The position numbers were made by a program, and so were the translations under genes. A stretch of 64,000 bases of DNA from Frondihabitans sp. PhB188. Lineage in GTDB: Bacteria > Actinomycetota > Actinomycetes > Actinomycetales > Microbacteriaceae. The notes beneath the pieces are model-generated. The model was not told the origin of the DNA and ran no database searches. It saw only the letters and a program-made list of their open reading frames with translations. The number at the start of each line of letters is the position of its first letter. Positions within the stretch are counted from its first letter, which is position 1. Below, one piece after another: positions 39,965 to 48,317 of the stretch. Location of the stretch: positions 100,355 to 164,354 of the forward strand of contig NZ_RJUO01000004.1 in the NCBI RefSeq assembly GCF_003752365.1, read 5' to 3'.

Positions 39965-39992
39965 CGGCCCCCGCCCACACGGGCGGGGGCCG
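39965..39992 (+). terminator. Strong hairpin terminator after csbD-like gene
   Basis: Perfect 12-bp arms (39965-39976 and 39981-39992), all G/C, with a 4-nt loop ACAC. It starts 7 nt after the csbD-like stop. Confidence 0.9.
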
Positions 39993-40093
39993 ATCCTCTC
40001 CCCCGTCGAGACGAACACCCCGAGCGACCGCCACCGGCCACCGACGCGAGCTTCGCCCCGCAGATTCCCTCGCACCGACACGAAAGTCCCCCC

Positions 40094-40894
40094 GTGAGCC
40101 AGAAGAAGCCCGTCAGCCGGTCCACTGCTGAGCAACGACGCCAGCAGGCGCAGACCTACCCCACCACCTCCCGCCTCCTCGCCGAAGTGTTCGGCACGTT
40201 CCTCCTCGTCTTCGGAGGCGTGGGCACCGCTCTCTTCGCCTCGGCGTTTCCCACCAGCCAGAACCCCCTCGGCGTCGGCTTTCTCGGTGTCGCACTGGCG
40301 TTCGGCCTCACCGTGATGGCGGGCATCTACGCCGTCGGCCACATCTCCGGCGGGCACTTCAACCCCGCCGTCACCGTCGGCCTGGCGATCTCCGGCCGTA
40401 CCGAGTGGCGGCATGTTCCGGGCTACATCGTCGCGCAGATCGTCGGCGGCGCGATCGCTTCCAGCGTCCTCGCCCTCATCGCCGCCGACGGGCCCTCGAA
40501 CTACTTCGCCTCGGCTCGCGACAGCGGCTTCGCCTCCAACGGGTTCGGCACCTCGTCTCCCGGAGGATTCGGCCTCGGCGCCGTCTTCCTGGCCGAAGTC
40601 GTCCTGACCGCCGTGTTCGTCACCGTCATCCTCTCGATCACGGCGAAGCCCGAGTACAAGGCCGTCGCCCCCATCGGAATCGGATTCACGCTCACGCTGA
40701 TCCACCTCATCAGCATCCCGATCAGCAACACCTCGGTGAACCCCGCCCGTTCCATCGCCGCCGCGATCTACGGCGGACCCACCGCTCTGGGGCAGCTCTG
40801 GGTGTTCATCGTCGCTCCGCTCGTCGGAGCCGCCATCGCAGGTCTCCTGCATCGTCAGCTCTCACGGACTCGCGCTCTCACTCTGAGCGACTAG
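40094..40894 (+). CDS. aqpZ: Aquaporin (MIP family), AqpZ-like
   Basis: A 266-residue water channel with six membrane segments. Both half-helix motifs are intact: GGHFNPAVTVG and SVNPARS. The residue before the second motif set (IHLISIPISNTSVNPARS) keeps the His of water-selective AqpZ, rather than the Gly of glycerol facilitators. A 30-residue basic N-terminal tail precedes the first segment. The start is GTG at 40094. Its place in a stress island suggests a role in osmotic shifts. Confidence 0.92.
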   Translation: MSQKKPVSRSTAEQRRQQAQTYPTTSRLLAEVFGTFLLVFGGVGTALFASAFPTSQNPLGVGFLGVALAFGLTVMAGIYAVGHISGGHFNPAVTVGLAISGRTEWRHVPGYIVAQIVGGAIASSVLALIAADGPSNYFASARDSGFASNGFGTSSPGGFGLGAVFLAEVVLTAVFVTVILSITAKPEYKAVAPIGIGFTLTLIHLISIPISNTSVNPARSIAAAIYGGPTALGQLWVFIVAPLVGAAIAGLLHRQLSRTRALTLSD

Positions 40895-40933
40895 CCAGCC
40901 CCACCTGTCACTGCCCCACCGAAGGAGAACCAC

Positions 40934-41911
40934 ATGACCGACGCAGTCACCGGAGACGCAACCCGGCCTCAGCCGGCACCCGTCGACCTCACCGGAATCG
41001 ACCCGCACCACGCCGAGCAGGAGAGCCCGGAGCACCTTCTCGGCACGACGGTCGCCGAGACGGCCGCCGCGGTGACCGGAGTCCACCACCTCGGCGGCGT
41101 CGCCGCGCGCACCCTCGACCGCGCTCGCCGTCAGGTGCTCGGCACCTCGACCGCCCCCGGCGTGACGGTGGCGGTCGAGGACGGCACCACCGTCATCGAC
41201 CTCGACATCGTCGTCGAGTACCCGCACGCCATCGACGACGTCGTCGACGAGACCCGCGTCCAGGTCGCTCACGCGGCTCGTCAGCTCGCAGCCGGTCCGG
41301 TCAGCGTCAACATCACCGTCACGGATATCCACGGTCCGTTCGACCAGGACCCGGCGATCCTCGACGCGATCGACCAGGCTGGCGAGAAGGCTCGCGATCT
41401 GCGCGACCAGGCCGGCGAGAAGGCCAGAGACCTGCGCGACCAGGCCGGTGAGACGGCCCAGGATCTGCGTGACCGGGCCGGTGCGACGGCGGACGACCTC
41501 CGTGATCGGGCGGACGACCTCCGGGATCAGGCCGACGTGAAGGTCGCCGAGATGAAGGAGAAGGCGGGGGAGCTGAAGGCGCAGGTCAGCGACACCGCAA
41601 GCGATCTCCGTGACCAGGCGGGGGCAGTCGCCTCCGACGCCGGTGACAAGGTCGACGAGTTCGCGGCCAAGGCCGATGCGAAGGTCGACGCTTTCCAGGC
41701 GCAAGCCGAAGCGAAGGTCGACGAGGTGGCCGAGTCCGCTTCGGATGCGGCCGAGACCGCCGGCGACGACCTGGCGCGACTCGACGCGAAGGCCGATCAG
41801 AAGCTCGACGAGCTGGACGCGAAAGCGGATCAGAAGCTCGACGAGCTCGACGATGCCGTCGACGCTCGGCGCCCTGCAGCCGAGCGTCCCGCCGACGAGC
41901 CCCGACCGTGA
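40934..41911 (+). CDS. Asp23/Gls24 domain fused to LEA-like 11-residue repeats
   Basis: A 325-residue protein. Residues about 33-135 form an Asp23/Gls24 domain (HLLGTTVAETAAAVTGVHHL; DLDIVVEYPHAIDDVVDETR; VSVNITVTDI). From residue 147 come 11-residue repeats: DQAGEKARDLR twice, DQAGETAQDLR, DRAGATADDLR. Less regular amphipathic Ala/Lys/Asp repeats follow to about residue 310, including DAKADQKLDEL twice. Such 11-mers occur in LEA group 3 and apolipoprotein-like membrane-surface helices. The underlying 33-bp DNA repeats start at 41372. Confidence 0.9.
   Translation: MTDAVTGDATRPQPAPVDLTGIDPHHAEQESPEHLLGTTVAETAAAVTGVHHLGGVAARTLDRARRQVLGTSTAPGVTVAVEDGTTVIDLDIVVEYPHAIDDVVDETRVQVAHAARQLAAGPVSVNITVTDIHGPFDQDPAILDAIDQAGEKARDLRDQAGEKARDLRDQAGETAQDLRDRAGATADDLRDRADDLRDQADVKVAEMKEKAGELKAQVSDTASDLRDQAGAVASDAGDKVDEFAAKADAKVDAFQAQAEAKVDEVAESASDAAETAGDDLARLDAKADQKLDELDAKADQKLDELDDAVDARRPAAERPADEPRP
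41372..41503 (+). repeat. Four 33-bp in-frame repeats in the Asp23-LEA gene
   Basis: Units at 41372-41404, 41405-41437, 41438-41470 and 41471-41503 each encode one 11-residue helix repeat. The units differ at the DNA level, so the array is not a very recent expansion. Confidence 0.88.
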
Positions 41912-42315
41912 AGACCAGGTCGCGCGGCTACGGCCGCCACCCCAAGCCGCGAGCGGCGTGGACAGCGCTCATCGTCGCCGTCGTCCTCTGCGCCGTGATC
42001 GTCGTCGGGGTGCTCCTGCCGGTCCTCGGACTCATCGGCGGGGTGGGTGCCACCACCTTCGGCACCCTCCGAATCCCGGTCGGCGCGATCACGGCGTCGA
42101 TCGTGATCAGCTACCTCATCGGCCTCGGCTTCCTGGCGCTCACTTTCCTCGCTCGTTTCGGGGCTCTGGCCTGGATCACGGCCGTCGCCGCGATCATCGC
42201 CACGCTCGTGGGGTCGCTCTGGCCCCTGTTCGCGACGGCATTCGCCAGCGTCGCTCAGGTCCAGGACGTCATCCCCTTCGTCCAGGAGCTGATCGGCCGC
42301 ATCACCGGCAGCTGA
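41908..42315 (+). CDS. Small integral membrane protein, unknown function
   Basis: A 135-residue protein with a basic N-terminus (KTRSRGYGRHPKPRAAW) and three hydrophobic segments (about 18-45, 58-85 and 88-115). I recognise no family beyond a hypothetical actinobacterial membrane protein. The GTG start overlaps the Asp23-LEA stop by 4 nt, so the two are co-translated and probably act together at the membrane. Confidence 0.8.
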   Translation: MKTRSRGYGRHPKPRAAWTALIVAVVLCAVIVVGVLLPVLGLIGGVGATTFGTLRIPVGAITASIVISYLIGLGFLALTFLARFGALAWITAVAAIIATLVGSLWPLFATAFASVAQVQDVIPFVQELIGRITGS

Positions 42316-42356
42316 TCAGCCCTTGTCTCACCCCTCCACAACCGAAAGAGACCACC

Positions 42357-42578
42357 ATGCGCAACAAGATCATCCTCGTCGGCCTCATCGCCGCAGTCAT
42401 CTACTTCCGCGGGGCACGCTCGCACCGTCCCGTGAAGGGCAAGCAGCCTGAGACGCTCCGCCACCAAGCCGAGCGGCTCTGGAAGGACCCGAAGTCCGCC
42501 AAGGCCCGCAAGAAGCTCGGCAAGAAGGTGGCTGCCGCCGCGGCCGACCGTGTCAAGAAGGCCCGCAAGGCCTCCTGA
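42357..42578 (+). CDS. Small basic membrane-associated protein
   Basis: A 73-residue protein, MRNKIILVGLIAAVIYFRGA, with one short hydrophobic N-terminal segment. A strongly basic tail follows (KDPKSAKARKKLGKKVAAAA, ending KKARKAS). ATG at 42357 has GAAAGAGA upstream, as do its neighbours at 42613 and 40934. The tail resembles YtxH-type stress proteins. Function unknown. Confidence 0.8.
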   Translation: MRNKIILVGLIAAVIYFRGARSHRPVKGKQPETLRHQAERLWKDPKSAKARKKLGKKVAAAAADRVKKARKAS

Positions 42579-42612
42579 GCCACCGGCCCTTCACCCCAAC
42601 CGAAAGAGACCC

Positions 42613-42774
42613 ATGCGCAAGATCCTGCTGATCGTCCTCGCCTGCTTCTTCCCGTTCCTCGCCGTGCTCATCGCCGAGGGCCCGAGCATCCGCGTGCTCT
42701 GGGCGTTCCTCCTCCAGCTGCTCGGTCATGTGCCGGGCGTCATCTACGGCATCTACCGCGTCCTGCGCGACTAG
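42613..42774 (+). CDS. YqaE/Pmp3 family membrane protein
   Basis: A 53-residue protein with two membrane segments: MRKILLIVLACFFPFLAVLI, AEGPSIRVLWAFLLQLLGHV, ending GIYRVLRD. The size and hairpin topology fit Pmp3/UPF0057, linked in yeast and plants to salt and cold tolerance. ATG at 42613 follows GAAAGAGA. It ends the stress series. Confidence 0.9.
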   Translation: MRKILLIVLACFFPFLAVLIAEGPSIRVLWAFLLQLLGHVPGVIYGIYRVLRD

Positions 42775-42791
42775 CTCAACCCCCGGCGCCG

Positions 42792-44270
42792 TCAGCGCGG
42801 CACGACCGGAAGGTCGAGCTCGAAGACGGCGCCGGAGGGCACCGCCAGGCAGCGGACGTCGCCGCCGTGCGCGCGGGCGATGCCCCGGGCGATGGGGAGG
42901 CCGAGTCCTGCGCCCCCCGATGCCTGCTCGCGCCCCGCATCGAGTCGAACGAGCCGGTCGAAGATCCGCTCTCTGTCGGATGCAGGAACTCCGGGACCGT
43001 CGTCGGCGATCGACAGGCGGGCGCGCGATTCGTCCGGCGGGTCGAGAGTCAGCGTCACGTGCCCGTGTCCTCTCGTCGCGCGCGCGGCGTTGTCCACGAG
43101 GTTGCCGATCACCTGAGCGAGACGGTCGGCATCGCCCCGAACGGTCACCGGCTCCTCGGGAAGCTGCGTCGTCACCTGAAGCGCGGGGTGTCGGAGACGG
43201 TGCCGATCCGCTTCGGCGCGGACGAGGTCGCCGAGATCGACCGGAGCCAGATCGAGCTCCAGCCCCCGGTCGACACGCGCCATCATCAGCATGTCGTCGA
43301 TGAGGCGCGAAGCACGGCCCGCCTCCCGTGCCACATGGACGGCTAGCCGCTCGCGGTCCGCAGGGTCGGCGGGCGCGCGGACGAGAGTGTCGGCGGCTGC
43401 CCTCATGCCTGCGACGGGAGTCCGGAGCTCGTGCGCGGCGTCCGAGACGAAGGAGCGCACCCGCGCCTCGGCTTCCACGGCCTTCCGCTCGGCCCCCTCC
43501 ACGGCGTCGAGCATCTCGTCGAAGGCCAGGGCGACCCGGCCGATCTCGGTCCGGGGCTTGGCCGGCGTCAGGCGTCGACCGCGGTCGCCGCCGGCGATCG
43601 ACCTCGCGACGGCCGACATCCGGTCGAGGGGTCGGAGCGAGATGCGCATGACGAGAACCAGCCCGGCCGCTGCGATCAGCAGGAAGCCGGCGGATGCGCC
43701 GAGCATGACCCAGCGAAGCTGAGCGAGGGTCTGTCCGACCGACGAGGCGTCGGCCGTCAGCGTGATCGTCGAGCCGTCACTCAGGCGGGAGACGAGGGTG
43801 ATGATCTGATCGTCCGCAGTGATCGTGGATGAGCTGATGGACACCGTCGCGGTCGGTGTCGCGGTGGACTGCGCCGGCGAAGTGGAATCCGCTGTCGGAG
43901 GCTGCTCATTCGCCGGCCCCGGCAGCCCCGCACCCGCCTTGGGTCCGGCCCGCAACTGAGCGGGCGTCGGGCCGGCGACCACGGAGTTGCCGTCTTCGTC
44001 GCGGATGACGACCGACAGCCCCTGGAACGACAGGCGCTCGGCGAGGTCGTCCGAGCTGACGGTGCCCACCAGGGCGGTGGCCGCCGACGCTCGATCGCGG
44101 AGGCGGTCTTCGATCTGCCCGCGGAGTCGTGATCCGAGAGTGGCCTCGACGGTCACTGCGAGGGCGCCGAGCAGGAGCACCAGCAGAAGCAGCACGGCCA
44201 CTACGGCGCGGAGGCGCAGGGAGCCCGTGCGGAGCGGCTGCCCCGACGGCGGTGGCGATCCTGCGTTCAT
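42792..44270 (-). CDS. Sensor histidine kinase of an OmpR-type two-component system
   Basis: A 492-residue membrane kinase. Two membrane segments (AVVAVLLLLVLLLGALAVTV; WVMLGASAGFLLIAAAGLVL) flank a sensor domain of about 145 residues with a Ser/Thr/Pro-rich insert. HAMP follows, then the HisKA box VSDAAHELRTP with His280, and the ATPase boxes LVDNAARAT, ADDGPGVP and GGAGLGLPIA. It overlaps its regulator gene by 4 nt. Confidence 0.95.
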   Translation of the reverse strand: MNAGSPPPSGQPLRTGSLRLRAVVAVLLLLVLLLGALAVTVEATLGSRLRGQIEDRLRDRASAATALVGTVSSDDLAERLSFQGLSVVIRDEDGNSVVAGPTPAQLRAGPKAGAGLPGPANEQPPTADSTSPAQSTATPTATVSISSSTITADDQIITLVSRLSDGSTITLTADASSVGQTLAQLRWVMLGASAGFLLIAAAGLVLVMRISLRPLDRMSAVARSIAGGDRGRRLTPAKPRTEIGRVALAFDEMLDAVEGAERKAVEAEARVRSFVSDAAHELRTPVAGMRAAADTLVRAPADPADRERLAVHVAREAGRASRLIDDMLMMARVDRGLELDLAPVDLGDLVRAEADRHRLRHPALQVTTQLPEEPVTVRGDADRLAQVIGNLVDNAARATRGHGHVTLTLDPPDESRARLSIADDGPGVPASDRERIFDRLVRLDAGREQASGGAGLGLPIARGIARAHGGDVRCLAVPSGAVFELDLPVVPR

Positions 44271-44950
44271 CGAGCCGGCTCGGAGACGGCGACCCGGTAG
44301 CCGATGCCGCGCACCGTGTGGATGAGCCGGCTGCCGTGCGCCTCCATCTTGCGGCGGAGCGAGCTCAGGTGCACCTCGACGAGGTTGGGGTCGTAGTCGT
44401 CGTACCCCCAGACCTGCGTCAGGATCTGGCCTTTCGAGAGCGTCCGGCCGCGGCTCGACGCGAGGAACTCCAGCAGGCGGAACTCGGTGGCCGTCAGATC
44501 GAGCCGATGCCCGCCGCGAGAGACGAGCGCCGCCTCCTGGTCGATCAGCAGATCGCCGATCTCGATCACCGACGGCACGCGGCCCCGCCGACGAAGAACA
44601 GCCGTGACCCGGGCGATGAGCTCGGCCATCGCGAACGGCTTGACGAGGTAGTCGTCGATGCCCTCCGAGAAGCCCCGGAGCCGGTCGTCGACCTCGTCGC
44701 GGGCTGTGAGCATCACGACCGCGGCGTCGGACACCGTGCGGACGGTCTGCGCGAGCTGGATACCGCTCGGTCCCGGCAGCATCCAGTCGAGAACGACCAG
44801 ATCCGGCAGGAACGAGGCGAGCTCGCCGGTCAGCTCGAAGCCGTCTGCCGCTGTTCGACACGAGAAGCCCTCCGCGTGCAGGGCGGTGGCGACGGAGGTG
44901 CGGATCGTCTCGTCGTCGTCGACGATCAGGACGCGGGCAGGGTTGGGCAT
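44267..44950 (-). CDS. OmpR-family response regulator
   Basis: A 227-residue regulator. The receiver domain has the acidic pair DDDE at 11-14, phospho-acceptor Asp55 (VVLDWMLPG), Thr in MLTARDE and Lys in YLVKPFAMAEL. The C-terminal winged helix shows LDLTATEFRLLEFLASSRGR, VWGYD and VEVHLSSLRRKM. It is translated just before its kinase. The first gene across the divergent gap, at 45088, is a plausible target. Confidence 0.96.
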   Translation of the reverse strand: MPNPARVLIVDDDETIRTSVATALHAEGFSCRTAADGFELTGELASFLPDLVVLDWMLPGPSGIQLAQTVRTVSDAAVVMLTARDEVDDRLRGFSEGIDDYLVKPFAMAELIARVTAVLRRRGRVPSVIEIGDLLIDQEAALVSRGGHRLDLTATEFRLLEFLASSRGRTLSKGQILTQVWGYDDYDPNLVEVHLSSLRRKMEAHGSRLIHTVRGIGYRVAVSEPAR

Positions 44951-45087
44951 GGAGGGAACCCTACGTCGCGATCGGAGCGCCCGACCTAGGAAAGACCTGC
45001 TGGGAGCCTGAGCTTAAGCGATGCTTCAGATTCGACTTCGACGGTTGATCCACGGCCCGATCGGGCTTCATCACCCAAGGAGATCTC

Positions 45088-45789
45088 ATGACCGACACAC
45101 ACGACAACGACGCCGACGACACCCGCCGCGCGGACGACCAGCCCACCGAGGAGTTCGCTCGGCCGACCGCCGGCACCCCGGCAGGCTCCGACGATTACGC
45201 CGCGACACGGGAGCTCCCGACCGCACCGCAGAACGCCGACTCGGCGTTCTGGGCCAGCCAGGCCGGGTACGCCACCGAGGTCGACGAGTCCCCTCGGCCT
45301 CGCGTCCGGAAGCGCGTCGTCATCGGCGCCGCCGCGCTGGCCCTGTGCCTGGGCGGTGTCGGCGTCGGAGCCGCTGCTGCCATGACCGGAGGGCCCGAGG
45401 CGAGCAGTGCGGCAGCCCCGAGCAGCACCGAGTCGAGCGCGCCGACCGACGCGGCGTCCGGCCAGCCCTCCGGCTCCGCGACGGACGCCCCGACGCGAAC
45501 CGCCACGGACGCGCCGAAGGCGGCGCCCAGCGGCGCACCGGCTCCGGCGGGCGGCCCGGCCTGCGGCCCTGCAGCTGCGGGCGACGGCGCGACCCCTCCG
45601 GCACCGCCGAAGGGCGAGAAGGCGCCGGCTGCGCCGAAGGCCGGAAGCGCGCCGGCTGCGCCGAAGGGTGGAACGGCACCGGCCGCTCCCGAGAGCGGCA
45701 CGACGCCCACGCCGCCGGCGCAGGGCGAGCAGCCCTCGGGTGCCCCGACGCCCGAGGCCACGGTGACGCCCGGCACGAAGTCGAGCTGA
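45088..45789 (+). CDS. Membrane-anchored Ala/Pro-rich protein
   Basis: A 233-residue protein. A charged N-terminal 70 residues lead to one membrane segment (VVIGAAALALCLGGVGVGAA). The outer part is low-complexity Ala/Pro/Ser/Thr/Gly with repeats of the type APKGGTAPAAP (residues about 165-215). No enzymatic domain is seen. It is divergent from the two-component genes and ends at a strong hairpin. A cell-wall-spanning stalk is a reasonable guess. Confidence 0.78.
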   Translation: MTDTHDNDADDTRRADDQPTEEFARPTAGTPAGSDDYAATRELPTAPQNADSAFWASQAGYATEVDESPRPRVRKRVVIGAAALALCLGGVGVGAAAAMTGGPEASSAAAPSSTESSAPTDAASGQPSGSATDAPTRTATDAPKAAPSGAPAPAGGPACGPAAAGDGATPPAPPKGEKAPAAPKAGSAPAAPKGGTAPAAPESGTTPTPPAQGEQPSGAPTPEATVTPGTKSS

Positions 45790-45804
45790 CCCGCCCTTCG
45801 GCCG

Positions 45805-45839
45805 GCCCTGGCGAGCGCCTCGCGCGCGCTCGCCAGGGC
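45805..45839 (+). terminator. Hairpin terminator
   Basis: Perfect 14-bp arms (45805-45818 and 45826-45839) around a 7-nt loop. It starts 15 nt after the stop of the Ala/Pro-rich gene. Confidence 0.85.
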
Positions 45840-45926
45840 TGGTCGAAAGTAGTTCCTTCCCGAGAAGAACATCGCGGAGTGGGTCATGCCGCTCGACTCG
45901 TACATCGATCCGGCCAGGTTCGAGAC

Positions 45927-46154
45927 GTGTCCGGCTCGAACGTGGCGACAGCAGAGGACGTCCGTCAAGCGACGTTCGACGCGCGATGCCAAGCGTCCAG
46001 CGGATACCTTCGGGCCCTCTACGACGCGGAGTGGGAGCGTCAGATTCCGCTGCTGCACGACAACGCCGATGCGCTCGAGCGCGTGAAGGCGCAGAACGCC
46101 GCCTACGAGAAGCGGCTCGCGCAGAGCATCGGCGACCACGCGCCCGAGCGATAG
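45927..46154 (+). CDS. Small hypothetical protein, 75 residues
   Basis: From GTG at 45927 the frame encodes a mostly helical polar protein ending KAQNAAYEKRLAQSIGDHAP and two more residues. G/C dominates third codon positions as in neighbouring genes, which supports coding. The ribosome-binding site is weak and the start could be a later GTG at 45942. No family recognised. Confidence 0.5.
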   Translation: MSGSNVATAEDVRQATFDARCQASSGYLRALYDAEWERQIPLLHDNADALERVKAQNAAYEKRLAQSIGDHAPER

Positions 46155-46477
46155 TGACGACTCAGCCCGGCAATCATCGGGCGCGAGGTACCGCCAGAGT
46201 CGCTGACTGCAGGTCACGCCGTCATTTGCAACCCCCGGACAAGTCGATTTCGAGGTGACAGTGTCCAACAGGAACCCGCACCGGGTCGAACGCCGCGAAA
46301 TCTCTCCACGATTTCTGAACCGCACTCGTGAATTCACGTCGTGCGTCGTGGGCAGCCCGCGCTGACCGATCACGCCGACTCATCGGCGTGCGTCCTCGCG
46401 GAGTTCCTCGAGCCCGTGTGCGCGGTGCCGCCCTACCGGTGCCGCGCACACGCTTCACCCATCGAAAGAAGATCCCC
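46155..46477. promoter_or_regulatory. 323-bp leader of the YtxH-like operon, with hairpin
   Basis: No gene is seen. CACGCCGA-ctca-TCGGCGTG (46371-46390) forms a compact 8-bp hairpin about 90 nt before the next start codon. The region should hold the operon promoter, but I cannot assign a sigma factor. Confidence 0.5.
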
Positions 46478-47164
46478 ATGAGCACCTCTCCTCCCGACGA
46501 CCAGACGTCCTTCTCGCCCCCGTTCGACCAGGCAGGCAAGGTCGCGGCCGACGCCCAGGACGCCGCCGGACATATTGCCGGCGTCTCAAAGGAGCAAGCC
46601 GGAGACGTCGCATCCGAGGTGAAGAGCCAGGCGAAGGAGCTCTTCTCTCAGACGACCTCCGAGCTCAAGGATCAGGCCGGCGCTCAGCAGCAGAAGGTGG
46701 CCGGGGGCCTGCGGTCGGTCTCCGACGAGCTCTCCTCGATGGCGGAGAAGTCCGACGGGAACGGCGTCGCCTCCGAACTCGTGCGCAACCTCTCCGGCCG
46801 CGCAGGATCGGCAGCGACCTGGCTCGACGGCCGCGATCCCGGTTCCCTTCTCGACGAGGTGAAGTCGTTCGCCGCCCGCAAGCCGGGTACGTTCATCGTG
46901 ATCGCAGCGGGGGCCGGGATCCTGGCCGGTCGCCTCGCCAAATCGCTGGCCGCCGAATCCAAGTCGGCACCGTCGGCACCGTCGTCGCCGGACACCGCTC
47001 ACGGCCCCCTCACGCACGTCGCCGAGACGGGCTACGAGCGGACTGCCGCGCCGGTCGAGACAGTCACGTCGTCGTCCGACTTCGACGAGTACGGCGACAC
47101 CCGCACGTTCGACGAGCTCGTCGACGGACGAGCCTCGGAGCACCCGCTCGGAGAGCAGCGATGA
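46478..47164 (+). CDS. YtxH-like helical stress protein
   Basis: A 228-residue protein. The first 140 residues are amphipathic helix rich in Ala, Lys, Asp, Gln and Ser. One hydrophobic segment (TFIVIAAGAGILAGRLAKSL) is followed by an acidic, Ser-rich tail. The layout, and the two genes after it, match the actinobacterial set found with holin-like and DUF3618 proteins. ATG at 46478 lies after GAAAGAAG. The stop overlaps the next gene by 4 nt. Confidence 0.8.
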   Translation: MSTSPPDDQTSFSPPFDQAGKVAADAQDAAGHIAGVSKEQAGDVASEVKSQAKELFSQTTSELKDQAGAQQQKVAGGLRSVSDELSSMAEKSDGNGVASELVRNLSGRAGSAATWLDGRDPGSLLDEVKSFAARKPGTFIVIAAGAGILAGRLAKSLAAESKSAPSAPSSPDTAHGPLTHVAETGYERTAAPVETVTSSSDFDEYGDTRTFDELVDGRASEHPLGEQR

Positions 47165-47589
47165 CCGACCCGGACTATCGCCCCGACGATCTCACAGCCG
47201 AGGAGAGAGCGGCCACGACCTCTCTTGGCGATCTCCTGTCGGGGGTGTCGCAGGACATCTCGACTCTGTTCCGCCAGGAGGTCGAACTCGCCAAGGCCGA
47301 GCTGACCGAGTCGGCGAAGAAGGCAGGCAAGGGTGCGGGAATGTTCGGCGGAGCAGGGCTCACAGGTCTGTTCTCCTTGCTCTTCCTGTCGATCGCGGCC
47401 TGGTGGGGTCTCGGCTTCGTGCTGAACAACGCCCTGTCGGCCGTCGTGGTCGCCGTGGTCTACGGGGTCGTGGCCCTGATCCTGTTCCTGCGGGGCAAGA
47501 AGGAACTCAAAGACATCACGGGAGCGCCGAAGACGGTCGACACCCTCAAGAAGATCCCCGAAACGATGAAGCCGGGAGGCACCGCATGA
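47161..47589 (+). CDS. Phage-holin-superfamily-III-like membrane protein
   Basis: A 142-residue protein with a helical N-terminal domain (LGDLLSGVSQDISTLFRQEV, ELAKAEL) and two membrane segments (LFSLLFLSIAAWWGLGFVLN; LSAVVVAVVYGVVALILFLR). Such proteins are chromosomal and widespread in Actinobacteria. Despite the family name, no phage genes lie nearby. It overlaps both neighbours by 4 nt. Confidence 0.88.
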   Translation: MTDPDYRPDDLTAEERAATTSLGDLLSGVSQDISTLFRQEVELAKAELTESAKKAGKGAGMFGGAGLTGLFSLLFLSIAAWWGLGFVLNNALSAVVVAVVYGVVALILFLRGKKELKDITGAPKTVDTLKKIPETMKPGGTA

Positions 47590-48167
47590 GCGACACCGAT
47601 GGCACCAGCAAGACGCCTGACCAGATCCGAGCAGAGATCGACGCGACGAGGAGCGAGCTCGGCACGAACGTCGATGCGCTCGCCGACAAGGTCAATCCGA
47701 CGCAGATCGCGCACCGCCAGGCCGACAAGGTCAAGAGCCGGTTCTCGGGCGTGAGAGAGACGGTCATGGGCAGCGTCCATGACAAGAAGGCGAGCGCAGG
47801 AACGGGCGCCGACGCCGTGAAGGACGCCGGCCAGCAGGCCGCCGACAAGGTCAAGGGCAACCCTCTCGCTGTCGGTCTCGTGGCCTTCGGCGCCGGCTGG
47901 CTGATCAGCTCGCTCATTCCCGCGTCGGACAAGGAGAAGGATCTCGCCGGACAGGTCAAGGAGAAGGCGGCTCCTCTCGTCGACCAGGCGAAGAGCGCGG
48001 CGCAGGACGTCGCGCAGAACCTCAAGGGCCCGGCGCAGGACGCCATCGGATCGGTCAAGAACACCGCGCAGGATGCCGTCGGCGCCGTGAAAGACGAGGC
48101 ACAGTCGTCGGCATCCGACGTCAAGGACACCGCGCAGGCCGCCAAGGACGACGTCCAGAGCTCCTGA
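47586..48167 (+). CDS. DUF3618 protein with amphipathic repeats
   Basis: A 193-residue protein. The DUF3618 motif is at the N-terminus (TPDQIRAEIDATRSELGTNV, DALADKVNP). A hydrophobic segment (NPLAVGLVAFGAGWLISSLI) follows near residue 100. The C-terminal 85 residues are Ala/Lys/Asp/Gln repeats such as AQDAVGAVKDEAQSS, similar in style to the LEA-like repeats at 41372. It closes the operon. Confidence 0.88.
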   Translation: MSDTDGTSKTPDQIRAEIDATRSELGTNVDALADKVNPTQIAHRQADKVKSRFSGVRETVMGSVHDKKASAGTGADAVKDAGQQAADKVKGNPLAVGLVAFGAGWLISSLIPASDKEKDLAGQVKEKAAPLVDQAKSAAQDVAQNLKGPAQDAIGSVKNTAQDAVGAVKDEAQSSASDVKDTAQAAKDDVQSS

Positions 48168-48189
48168 CCCCGGACGACGGAGGCCGGGA

Positions 48190-48225
48190 CCCTGGCGAAC
48201 GCCCAGCGCGAGGCGCTCGCCGGGG
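48190..48225 (+). terminator. Imperfect hairpin terminator after DUF3618 gene
   Basis: Nine pairs (48190-48198 with 48217-48225, one G-U) and three inner pairs. It lies 22 nt after the stop codon. Confidence 0.55.
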
Positions 48226-48317
48226 CCGCGGCAGGTCGTCCGGCTCACAATCTGCCGAACGGGTGTCGCGGAGTGCCCCGCCGGGTGCCAGGCTGGGTCA
48301 ACCAACGAAAGGTCGCA

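Noticed and set aside
45021-45926. Extension of the 75-residue gene at 45927 into a 377-residue protein
   Set aside because: The upstream part overlaps the Ala/Pro-rich gene and its terminator hairpin in another frame and has no family resemblance.
47161-47589. Holin-like protein as a sign of a prophage
   Set aside because: Neighbours are YtxH-like and DUF3618 stress proteins; no phage structural, integrase or lysis genes lie near. This holin-like family is chromosomal in Actinobacteria.
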